DNA of 47,404 bases from Lachnospiraceae bacterium (GTDB lineage Bacteria > Bacillota > Clostridia > Lachnospirales > Lachnospiraceae). Position numbers and translations under genes: made by a program. Below are positions 6,618-14,222 of this stretch, one piece after another (positions within the stretch are counted from its first letter, which is position 1; every line of letters starts with the position of its first letter). The stretch covers positions 1 through 47,404 of the forward strand of contig JAJQBQ010000045.1 of NCBI GenBank assembly GCA_021203205.1. The letters are read 5' to 3'. The notes below the pieces were generated by a model. That model ran no database searches. It saw only the letters and a program-made list of their open reading frames with translations, and was not told the DNA's origin.

Positions 6618-8695
6618 GACTGCCCCTTATCTGCCGCCGATCCTGCCAGACGGAATACCGGTATGATATCCAGCGGCGCCTCCACGACTGCCATCTGCGG
6701 CCCGCAGAAAATGGTATGGTCGTGGATGCTCTCCCATTCGCCTTTCGGGAAATACACCTGCTTTTTGCGCTGTCCCTCGTAGAGGACGGGCGCCACCAGA
6801 CAGGATGGCCCCAGCATATACTGTTCCGTCAGATTCCAGCAGACCGGATCCTCCGGGAATTCATAAAACATGGTTCGGATGACCGGTGAACCGTTCTCGT
6901 GGGCTTCCTCCATGACGGAGAGCAGGTAATCTTTCATCGCAAGGCGGATATCCACGTATTTTTTTAAGATTTCGTAAACATCCTCGCCGTAACTCCACAG
7001 CTCGTTCGGCCGTCCGGTAGAACAGAAACCGCCGCCGACCATGGTGTTTTCCGCAAGAGGCGGGATATCGTGGGGCCCCCGGTCGCCGTGCAGGCGAAGG
7101 ATCGGGCTGAATGCGGAAAATTCAAACCACCGCACCAGAAGCTCGCGGTAGCCGGGATCCGTGACATCCGCGAAGAACCCGCCCGTATCGGTCGTCCACC
7201 AGGGGATGCCGGCCAGACCGATGTTTAAGCCCGCCGCAAGCTGATCGCGCAGCGCGGCGAAATTGCCGTAAATGTCGCCGGACCAGACCACGGCCGCGTA
7301 CTTCTGACTGCCCACCCAGGCGCTGCGCAGAAGGTTGACCACATCTTTCTGGCCCGCCGCGATCTGCCCGTCGTAAAATGCTTTCGCATGGAACATCGGA
7401 TATGCGTTGCCCACCTTTACATCCGGCCCCTCGTAATAGCGGAAGTGGTCGAAGGTGTAGGCGGCGAACTCCGGCTCCGCCTCGTCGAGCCAGAACATAT
7501 CCACGCCGCTGTCATAGTAGCTTTCCTTACATTTTTCCCAGATATATTTCCGTGCCTCCGGGTTTGTCGCGTCGTAGATCACAGTGTCGCCCAGAAAATC
7601 GAAATTCTGGCGGGAACCGCGCTCGGTGCGAATCAGGAGGCCGCGCTCCCGCATTTCTTCGAAGTGAACGCTCTGACGGTCCACCGTCGGCCAGATGGAT
7701 ACCATCAGGCGCGTTCCCATCCCGTGGAGCTCCTCCGCCATGGCCTGCGGATCCGGCCAGTATTCCGGGTCAAAGGCCCAGTCGCCCTGGCGAACCCAGT
7801 GAAAGAAATCCACGACAATCACATCCAGGGGAATTCCCCGTCTGTGATACTCGCGTGCAACCTCAAGCAGTTCGTCCTGCGTCCGGTAGCGGAGCTTCGA
7901 CTGCCATAAACCCAGAACATTCTCCGGGATCACAGGCGCACGCCCCACCAGCTCCGTATAATTTCGCATGATATCCTTCGGCGTGTCCCCGGCGATCACC
8001 AGGTAATCCAGCTCTTCCGTGCTCTCGGAGTGCCATTCCGTGAAATTCTTTCCGAAGGATGCCCGGCCCACGCCGGCATTATTCCAGAGAAACCCGTAGC
8101 CCAGAGAGGACAGCGCAAACGGGATGCTGATCTGGGTGTTGCGCTGGGCCAGTTCCAGCACACATCCTTTCAGATCCAGATACTCCTGCTGATACTGGCC
8201 CATCCCAAAGATTTTTTCGTCATCCCGGCTTTCAAAACGCATATTGAGCCGGTAATCCCCTGCGTGAATCGGGACGAATTCCCTGGCGACAAGCTTCATG
8301 CTGGGCGTGTGGGGGTTATCTCCGCCGAAGGTGCGGTAGTACTCGCTTAAAATCGGTTCCCACGTTTCGGCACGTTGCTGCGGCGGGTTCGCGGATTCTT
8401 CCTCTCCGGCCCCTTCCGGCAGCTCCCCGCGGAGGTAAAAACAGATCTTCCCGAAATTTGTCACCTCGGCGCGGATTTTCCCGTTGCAGACCACCGCCTT
8501 CTCCGGCAGAATCCGTGCGCTCACATCCCCCGTGCCAGGCTTCACCCAGGAGAGAGCCCAGTCGTTCCCGGTAAACCGGGGATACAGCGTTGCCCGGACA
8601 CGCAGCGCATCCTGGCCCCAGGGCTCAATACGCAGAGTCTCATTTTCATTTTTCCCGATGAGCGCCATGCTATCGTCTTCGATTGTAAAAAACAT
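6614..8695 (-). CDS. Glycoside hydrolase family 31 (alpha-xylosidase/alpha-glucosidase-like)
   Basis: A 693-residue GH31 enzyme that hydrolyses terminal alpha-linked glucose or xylose. N-terminal beta-sandwich domains (about 1-230) precede a TIM barrel. The catalytic nucleophile Asp is in DMFWLDEAEPE, the acid/base Asp is in VVWSGDIYGNF, and the conserved LRLHGDRGPH segment follows. The DEAEPE signature resembles YicI/XylS-type alpha-xylosidases, but substrate cannot be fixed by eye. There is no signal peptide, so it is intracellular. Start moved to 8695: GGAGG lies 5 nt upstream of MFFTIEDDSM, whereas the longer frame to 8728 has no site. It overlaps the TIGR03936 gene by 4 bp; no sugar transporter or regulator is nearby, which is unusual for a GH31. 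Confidence 0.92.
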   Translation of the reverse strand: MFFTIEDDSMALIGKNENETLRIEPWGQDALRVRATLYPRFTGNDWALSWVKPGTGDVSARILPEKAVVCNGKIRAEVTNFGKICFYLRGELPEGAGEEESANPPQQRAETWEPILSEYYRTFGGDNPHTPSMKLVAREFVPIHAGDYRLNMRFESRDDEKIFGMGQYQQEYLDLKGCVLELAQRNTQISIPFALSSLGYGFLWNNAGVGRASFGKNFTEWHSESTEELDYLVIAGDTPKDIMRNYTELVGRAPVIPENVLGLWQSKLRYRTQDELLEVAREYHRRGIPLDVIVVDFFHWVRQGDWAFDPEYWPDPQAMAEELHGMGTRLMVSIWPTVDRQSVHFEEMRERGLLIRTERGSRQNFDFLGDTVIYDATNPEARKYIWEKCKESYYDSGVDMFWLDEAEPEFAAYTFDHFRYYEGPDVKVGNAYPMFHAKAFYDGQIAAGQKDVVNLLRSAWVGSQKYAAVVWSGDIYGNFAALRDQLAAGLNIGLAGIPWWTTDTGGFFADVTDPGYRELLVRWFEFSAFSPILRLHGDRGPHDIPPLAENTMVGGGFCSTGRPNELWSYGEDVYEILKKYVDIRLAMKDYLLSVMEEAHENGSPVIRTMFYEFPEDPVCWNLTEQYMLGPSCLVAPVLYEGQRKKQVYFPKGEWESIHDHTIFCGPQMAVVEAPLDIIPVFRLAGSAADKGQS

Positions 8696-8804
8696 GTTTC
8701 CTCCGTTCTTCCGGCGTATTTTTAACACCTTAATCTGTGATTCGAATGATAAAAGAATACGATACTCGGTTCCGTGTACATAAATCGACCCAATTCAAAA
8801 AAAA

Positions 8805-9977
8805 TCAACGCAAAGCATTTACTTTTTCAAAGGTTGTCGGCGGGTCACAGTAAAATTTCCGGCCGGCCAGATATCCCAGTTCACCCTCCATTTTCTCCGG
8901 AAAATCCAGTTCACAGCTGTGGAGCAGCTGCCCATGATTCTCAGCGTACCGCTTTTTCCCGTATTTCATGTCCCCCACGATCGGATGGCCGATGGAAGCC
9001 AGATGTGCCCGGATCTGGTGGGTTTTTCCGGTAATCAGATGTATTTTCAAAAGAGTCTTTGTTTCGGAAAGGTCTCCCCCGCCGGAACCCGAAAACTCCC
9101 TCATGACATGAAACGCTGTCTCTATCCGCTCCCACTTTTTTTCACTGTCTTCCGCTCTCTCCGGACGTATCTCCACCCGGTTCGTTTTCTCATCCTTGTG
9201 CAGATAACCGCATAAATCCATATCCTTCATGCCGCCGCCCCATACGATGGCAAGATAGTACTTGCGGATTCTCCGGGTGCGAAACAGTTCCGAAAGTTCC
9301 TGCAGGGCCGCCAGTGTCTTGCCTCCCACAAGAATTCCCGTCGTGTTGCGGTCGAGACGGTTGCAGAATGCCGGGTGAAAGGTGTCCAGTTCCCGCTCTG
9401 TAAGCTTTCCCTCCTCCAGAAGCCAGGCAATCAGGTATTCGTTCATGGAAAGAGTATCCCCTTCCGCGCGCTGGCTTAAGACATTTGCCGGTTTATTTAC
9501 CAGTATGATATGGTCATCCTCGTACAGGACAGCTTTCTTAAACCAGGCTGGGGGACGACTGAGGCTGTCCGAAGTCTTTCCGTAACCCCGGTCTCCCGCT
9601 GCGCCTGCCGCATGTGCTTTTGCGGAATTCTGATTTGCGGATCTCTCTTTTGACAATTTTCCTTCCGGCTGTCTATCTTCTTCTGATTTTTCTGCTGTCG
9701 GCAGCCTTTTCCCCGTGACCCTTTCCTCCGCCGTTTTCACATGTTCCTGCCCGTAGGAAGTATGGAATTTCCCAAGCGTCTCGTCGGAAAACCAGATTTC
9801 CAGCCTATCCCCCACCTTCAGGATTTCCTTTCCCGTCATCTTCTTCCCGTTCAGCACAATATTCTTTTTCCGCATCATTTTGTACACAAAAGAAGCCGGT
9901 GCCGCGTTCAGATACTTAAACAGCAGCTTATCCGCACGCTGACCGGCTTCATTCGTTCCGACCGTAAGTTCAATCAT
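8805..9977 (-). CDS. RluC/RluD-type 23S rRNA pseudouridine synthase with S4 domain
   Basis: About 390 residues. An S4 RNA-binding domain (1-70, RADKLLFKYL...VLNGKKMTGKEILKVGD) is followed by a hydrophilic low-complexity insertion (about 73-143) and then the RluA-type catalytic domain starting at AVLYEDDHIILVNKPANVLS. The catalytic aspartate is D209 in NRLDRNTTGILV. KIHLITGKTHQIRAHLASIG is the conserved C-terminal motif. The start at 9977 (MIELTVGTNEAGQRADK) fits the family N terminus and has AGAGGGA nearby; the 26-residue extension to 10055 has no family support. The enzyme converts rRNA uridines to pseudouridine; which position is modified cannot be assigned. Confidence 0.9.
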   Translation of the reverse strand: MIELTVGTNEAGQRADKLLFKYLNAAPASFVYKMMRKKNIVLNGKKMTGKEILKVGDRLEIWFSDETLGKFHTSYGQEHVKTAEERVTGKRLPTAEKSEEDRQPEGKLSKERSANQNSAKAHAAGAAGDRGYGKTSDSLSRPPAWFKKAVLYEDDHIILVNKPANVLSQRAEGDTLSMNEYLIAWLLEEGKLTERELDTFHPAFCNRLDRNTTGILVGGKTLAALQELSELFRTRRIRKYYLAIVWGGGMKDMDLCGYLHKDEKTNRVEIRPERAEDSEKKWERIETAFHVMREFSGSGGGDLSETKTLLKIHLITGKTHQIRAHLASIGHPIVGDMKYGKKRYAENHGQLLHSCELDFPEKMEGELGYLAGRKFYCDPPTTFEKVNALR

Positions 9978-10117
9978 GATTCCCTCTGCATCTCTGCCGC
10001 ACGCTTTCCTCTCCGCATCAGAAGATTCTCTCTTCATCCAGACCAGACAGTCCACCCTTCATCTGATCCCGGAAATGCGCTGCGTCCCGCAATCAGAACA
10101 CGTACTAACCGCGTGGA

Positions 10118-10915
10118 CTATGAAACTTCCCGTATCCCCAGCGCAAATTTTGCCAGCTGATCCGCCAGCTCGTTATACGTATCGCCGGAATGTCCGCGCA
10201 CCTTGACAAACTGAACGCGAAGATCCTCCGGCAGACTCTGGTAGAAATTGCTGTAGGCGATGGTTCCCGGTTTCGTGGCCGTCCAGTCGCCGGTACACCA
10301 CCTGGCAATGCCCTCATAGTCATGGTAAATGGTCAGCTCCGAAATGCCGTTTGTGACCGCGAAGCGCATGGCAGCCTCCGCGCCCCTGATTTCGCCCGCC
10401 ACATTGTGCATGGCGGCCAGCTCCGGATCCTTCATCTTTTCGCAGAGGCGAATTTCCGTATCCCCGATCAGGACCACGCACCCGTAGGAAAACTCGCCGG
10501 TTGCCGCCAGATAGCTTCCGTCCACATAGGCTTTCGCCGACGCTGCAAGGACAAAACCATCCGGTCTTTCCGCCTCGGCGTGGTCTCTGATTTTCGGAAA
10601 TCTTCTCTTCTTTTTTTCTGCCGGCGTCCGCTCATCTTCCTTTTCTTCGACTTTTTCTTCGGCTTTTCCCACGTCAATTTCTTCGCTGTCTCCGGGTAAT
10701 GTACCGGGATTGTCGGTGCCCGATGCTTTCTCCGGCTGCGTCCCCGAGCCGTCTGTTCCCTGTGGCGCCAAATCTCCCAGATACTGACACGCCTCCGAGT
10801 AAGTCTTAAAGCTTTTATAAATCGCGCCGGGATAACCGTGCACGCTTTCGCTGCACTCAGCCCAGCTCTCAAAAATGCCGGTTCTGCGTCCGGCTTTTAC
10901 CGCGTAAAATTTCAT
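10118..10915 (-). CDS. rnhA: Ribonuclease HI with N-terminal viroplasmin domain
   Basis: A 265-residue protein that degrades RNA in RNA-DNA hybrids. Residues 1-47 are a caulimovirus viroplasmin-like/RNase HI N-terminal hybrid-binding domain (MKFYAVKAGRRTGIFESWAE...YKSFKTYSEA). Residues about 50-120 are a charged low-complexity linker rich in E, K, G and T. The RNase H fold follows with metal ligands D132 (AYVDGSY), E175 (AGEIRGAE), D199 (IYHDYEG) and D252 (NELADQLAK), plus the GHSGD loop. Start at 10915: AAGGGGG is 5 nt before this ATG and only 2 nt before the adjacent ATG at 10918. It stands alone, with gaps of about 140 bp on both sides. Confidence 0.93.
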   Translation of the reverse strand: MKFYAVKAGRRTGIFESWAECSESVHGYPGAIYKSFKTYSEACQYLGDLAPQGTDGSGTQPEKASGTDNPGTLPGDSEEIDVGKAEEKVEEKEDERTPAEKKKRRFPKIRDHAEAERPDGFVLAASAKAYVDGSYLAATGEFSYGCVVLIGDTEIRLCEKMKDPELAAMHNVAGEIRGAEAAMRFAVTNGISELTIYHDYEGIARWCTGDWTATKPGTIAYSNFYQSLPEDLRVQFVKVRGHSGDTYNELADQLAKFALGIREVS

Positions 10916-11058
10916 CATAACCCCCTTTTCGGAGTTCACAGACAAACTTATAAACCGTCCTCACCTTTTATGATCTCACGCAGAATGACCGAAACAGTGA
11001 GAAACAGCCCTCTCATCCGGATGATTTTCCGCACGCGCTTCACAAAATCCGGGCAAAA

Positions 11059-11841
11059 TCACGCCTTCGCAGCCCGGATTGCTCTCAGTGCTCCGGTGGG
11101 GATGATTCTTAAGGATATATTTTTCCCTTCCCGCGCATCCTTCACCGCCTTCACCACAACATCCTTTGTGCCTGCCAGAAACATTTTTTCCATCTGCCCG
11201 TCCGAACCCCCGGCAACATCCTCCAGGTGATCTACCATGCAGGAAACGCCCATGCCCGGGCAGACCAGGGTTACATGGATATTCCGGTGCTGCAGCTCCT
11301 TCGCCAGCGCCAGTCCAAAGGAAAACACGTAGGTTTTGGAAGCTGTGTAAACCGCGCTGCCCGGATGCGGCAAAAATGCGTCCGCCGCCGTGGGCAGCAG
11401 GATGTGGCTTTCCCCATAAAAATACGGGAGCGCCTCATGGCAGATATAGGTCAGCGCCTCGCAATTGATGCGCACCATATCCGCCTCCGCAGCGGATCCG
11501 TGAACGGAAAAATCTCCGTCATGCTTCAGATCCTCACACTGAATCAGCCAGGTAATGTACGGCTTTTCCCGGTTCAGAAGCGCCCGGAGGTACCTTTTAT
11601 AGTCGTCGTCCTCAAATTCCATGGAGAAATATCGGCAAACCGGCGCCGAAGCATCCTTCCGTCCCGCGATTTTCTGCACCACTGCGGCAGTTTTCCGGAG
11701 TTCTTCCGCATCCCGGTCAATCAGCCAGATTTCCTCAAAACCTGTATTCGGATCCCCCGCCACCCGCAGTGCGAGATATTTCGCGAATTCACTGCCCAGT
11801 CCGGTTGCCGCACCGGTTATGATTGCTGTTTTTCTTCTCAT
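11059..11841 (-). CDS. Short-chain dehydrogenase/reductase (SDR) family oxidoreductase
   Basis: A 260-residue classical SDR. The Rossmann cofactor motif is TGAATGLG near the N terminus and the catalytic YxxxK is in AVYTASKTYVFSFG, preceded by the expected substrate-region serine/threonine stretch. The segment HVTLVCPGMG corresponds to the conserved post-catalytic PG motif. An acidic residue after the second strand (LIDRDAEEL) suggests NAD(H) preference, which is inference. The start codon overlaps the stop of the RsuA-type gene by one base (TAATG), so the two are translationally coupled. The substrate is unknown. Confidence 0.88.
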   Translation of the reverse strand: MRRKTAIITGAATGLGSEFAKYLALRVAGDPNTGFEEIWLIDRDAEELRKTAAVVQKIAGRKDASAPVCRYFSMEFEDDDYKRYLRALLNREKPYITWLIQCEDLKHDGDFSVHGSAAEADMVRINCEALTYICHEALPYFYGESHILLPTAADAFLPHPGSAVYTASKTYVFSFGLALAKELQHRNIHVTLVCPGMGVSCMVDHLEDVAGGSDGQMEKMFLAGTKDVVVKAVKDAREGKNISLRIIPTGALRAIRAAKA

Positions 11842-12599
11842 TAATTTACTTCCTCCATGTCACAGACAGCAGCCAGCTCTTCCGCCGTCAGCTCCCGGTA
11901 CTCTCCCGGCTTCAGCTTTTCATCCAACCGCAGCGGCCCCATGGCGATACGCCTGAGATACCGCACCTCACAGCCGACGGCCGCGGCCATCCGCTTCACC
12001 TGGTGATATTTTCCCTCGGTGACCGTGATGCGGACCACACTCTCATCCCGCTCTGTGTCAAAGTCGAGAATTACAAGCTCCGCCGGTTTACAGATAAAGC
12101 CTTCCTCCGTTCCGGTTCCGTTGCGGACAGCTTCCAGCGAAAGCCCTTCCCGAAATGCTTTCACCGCCTCCGGCCCCGGAATGCCCTTTAAAATTGCTTC
12201 ATAAGTTTTTGACACTTTTCTTTTCGGCGAAAGGAGGTGATGGGTCAGTTCGCCGTCATTGGTAATCAGGAGAAGTCCTTCCGTGTCCCGGTCAAGCCTG
12301 CCGACGGGGAAAAGATCCTTTCTGGCGGATGCGATCAGATCCGAAACCGTCTTTTCCCTTGCATCCGTCGAGGCCGTGATCACACCTGCGGGCTTATTCA
12401 GCATGTAGTATTCAAAACGCACGTAACGAAGCCTCTGTCCGTCCAGACAGACGACATCCGTTTCCGGCGCCACCTTCGTCTCCGGCTTTTTACACGCGCT
12501 GCCGTTCACCGTGATGCGACCCCGGCGGATCATCTCCTTTGCCTGGCTGCGCGTGCCGGCCTGCATGTCGGTCAGATATTTGTCGAGACGAACGGTCAT
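11841..12599 (-). CDS. RsuA/RluB/E/F-family rRNA pseudouridine synthase
   Basis: A 252-residue enzyme with an N-terminal S4 domain (VRLDKYLTDMQAGTRSQAKE) and the RsuA-type catalytic core; catalytic Asp lies in FPVGRLDRDTEGLLLITNDG. EGKYHQVKRMAAAVG is the conserved C-terminal motif. It modifies a uridine in 16S or 23S rRNA; subfamily cannot be settled here. AAAGGGG lies 7 nt before the start. It follows the RelQ gene by 17 bp and overlaps the SDR gene by one base, so it belongs to the coaE-relQ-rsuA-SDR run. Confidence 0.92.
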   Translation of the reverse strand: MTVRLDKYLTDMQAGTRSQAKEMIRRGRITVNGSACKKPETKVAPETDVVCLDGQRLRYVRFEYYMLNKPAGVITASTDAREKTVSDLIASARKDLFPVGRLDRDTEGLLLITNDGELTHHLLSPKRKVSKTYEAILKGIPGPEAVKAFREGLSLEAVRNGTGTEEGFICKPAELVILDFDTERDESVVRITVTEGKYHQVKRMAAAVGCEVRYLRRIAMGPLRLDEKLKPGEYRELTAEELAAVCDMEEVN

Positions 12600-12616
12600 G
12601 GGTGTCCCCTTTCTTT

Positions 12617-13420
12617 TTATTTCAGACTCTGCGCCATATATCCCTCGGAGATCAGATCCAGCTCCTTCGCGAACTCCTGCAGCTTTTCCAGGTCATCCAG
12701 CGCGTAGATACTGTAAAACTCCTCCTGAATTTTCAGGATTTCACGCTTGTTGGCCACCTTGTAGAGATTCTGGATATTGTTTAGGATATCCGTCACCAGT
12801 GTCTCCTTTTTCTGGATCACATTCTGTACATCCAGCACCTCACCGCGCACGGTCGCCATCTCCTCATCCAGCGCGATCACCGCGCGGGAGGCATTTTTCA
12901 GCTTCTGTGAAATGTCCGCCGGCAGATTCTGCTTGTATTTATACTGCAGCGAGTGTTCGATGGTCGACCAGAAATTCATGGCCATGGTGCGGATCTGAAT
13001 CTCCGCGAGAATTTCCTTCGGTCCGTCGAACGTGTGTACCGTGTAATAAATGATCACATGGTAGCTCTGATAACCGCTTTTTTTCGGCTTTGTCACATAA
13101 TCTTTCACGGATTTGACGCGCATATCCCTGCGGGCCTCGATGATCTCCACCACCTTTTCGATGTCCTCCGTGAACTGGCAGATGATGCGGATGCCGGAAA
13201 GATCATCCATGCGCTCCGGAATTTCCTCGAAGGAAATGGATTTTTTCATCATCTTATCCAGAATGCTCGAAATGCTCTTCACACGCCCGGTCACACGCTG
13301 CATGGGGCAGTAGATTCCGCGCTCTTTATACTGTTTGATTACGTGGTTGAACTTGATGATCAGCTCATCCACCGCAAGTTCATATGGCTCCAACAATTCA
13401 CGCCATGTCTGTATTTCCAT
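12617..13420 (-). CDS. Small alarmone synthetase, RelQ/YjbM-type GTP pyrophosphokinase
   Basis: A 267-residue single-domain (p)ppGpp synthetase: no HD hydrolase or TGS/ACT domains, as in RelQ/RelP. The synthetase core carries RMDDLSGIRIIC, the KSGYQSYHVII nucleotide-binding segment and EIQIRTMAMNFWSTIEH with the catalytic Glu. The C-terminal ~80 residues are helical, as in the tetramer-forming region of RelQ. It transfers pyrophosphate from ATP to GDP/GTP to make the stringent-response alarmone. Its start lies 23 bp inside the end of coaE; AGAAGGGG precedes it at 9 nt. Coupling with coaE places alarmone production beside CoA and DNA polymerase genes. Confidence 0.93.
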   Translation of the reverse strand: MEIQTWRELLEPYELAVDELIIKFNHVIKQYKERGIYCPMQRVTGRVKSISSILDKMMKKSISFEEIPERMDDLSGIRIICQFTEDIEKVVEIIEARRDMRVKSVKDYVTKPKKSGYQSYHVIIYYTVHTFDGPKEILAEIQIRTMAMNFWSTIEHSLQYKYKQNLPADISQKLKNASRAVIALDEEMATVRGEVLDVQNVIQKKETLVTDILNNIQNLYKVANKREILKIQEEFYSIYALDDLEKLQEFAKELDLISEGYMAQSLK

Positions 13421-14060
13421 AAAATAAAACCCCTTCTGACAGACTCTTCACCAGACTGCATATCTGCCGCTTCGTCTCTTCAAGATCGCCGCCGTTTTCG
13501 ATGACATAATCCGCACGTGCCCGAAATTCCTCATCTCCAAGCTGATTTGCAATTACACCGGCAGCCTTTTCCTCCGAATATCCTCTGGATTCGCGAAGCC
13601 TGGCAATCCTTGTCCCTTCGTCCGCATACACATATACCGTGAAATCACAGCAGCGGTCAAATCCGGTCTCAAAAAGGATTGCCGCCTCGAGGACAAAGAA
13701 TTTCGTCTGCCCATCCTTTTCCGTTTCCGAAAGATTTTTTTCGCATTCCCGCCGAATTTCCGCCTGAATCTCTTCATAAATCATCGGGTGCAGCAGCCCG
13801 TTCAGCCTTTTCAGTGCGTCCGCGTCGGCAAACACCAGCGCGGACAACTTCCCGCGGTCGATTTCTCCGTCCGGTGCCAGGATTCCGCCGCCAAATTCCC
13901 GCAGAACAACATCATACCCCGGCTGCCCCCGCTCCTCAAGCCTGCGTCCCACCGCGTCCGCCTCAATCACGTATGCCTGATATTCCTCTTTCAGTATGCT
14001 CAAAACCGTGGATTTTCCGGCACCCACGCCGCCGGTCACGCCGAGTATCAGCTTTTTCAT
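13398..14060 (-). CDS. coaE: Dephospho-CoA kinase
   Basis: A 220-residue P-loop kinase for the last step of coenzyme A synthesis, phosphorylating dephospho-CoA at the 3'-hydroxyl. The Walker A motif is GVTGGVGAGKST at residues 7-18; the CoA-binding helix and LID region (FVLEAAILFETGFDRCCDFTVYV split by the conserved FETG) are present. AGGTGA lies 6 nt before the ATG at 14060. It is downstream of polA by about 160 bp, the polA-coaE order common in Firmicutes, with mutM absent between them. It overlaps the following RelQ gene by 23 bp. Confidence 0.95.
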   Translation of the reverse strand: MKKLILGVTGGVGAGKSTVLSILKEEYQAYVIEADAVGRRLEERGQPGYDVVLREFGGGILAPDGEIDRGKLSALVFADADALKRLNGLLHPMIYEEIQAEIRRECEKNLSETEKDGQTKFFVLEAAILFETGFDRCCDFTVYVYADEGTRIARLRESRGYSEEKAAGVIANQLGDEEFRARADYVIENGGDLEETKRQICSLVKSLSEGVLFYGNTDMA

Positions 14061-14101
14061 GAATTCACCTGCTGCTGCGGTTCGCAGTTCATTCTGCCTG
14101 C

Positions 14102-14222
14102 CACGAAATCAGTGGTCAGTGGCTGGTGGTTAATGGCTATAGCCAATTGCTAATCACCGATCACTAATCACTAATTGCCAATTGCTAATCGCTGACCACT
14201 AATCACTGGCCGCCAACCACTA
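14102..14222. repeat. Degenerate heptamer-like repeat array between coaE and polA
   Basis: This stretch is built from short related words: TCACTAA/ATCACTA, CCAATTGCTAATC (twice, 14144-14156 and 14178-14190), GACCACT/CAACCACT and AGTGGTCAGTGGCTGG. The left part (AGTGGTCAGTGG...) and right part (...GACCACTAATCACTGG) are roughly inverted copies. The polA stop codon (TAG, 14220-14222) lies at the array's edge. No gene is seen in it. Confidence 0.7.
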
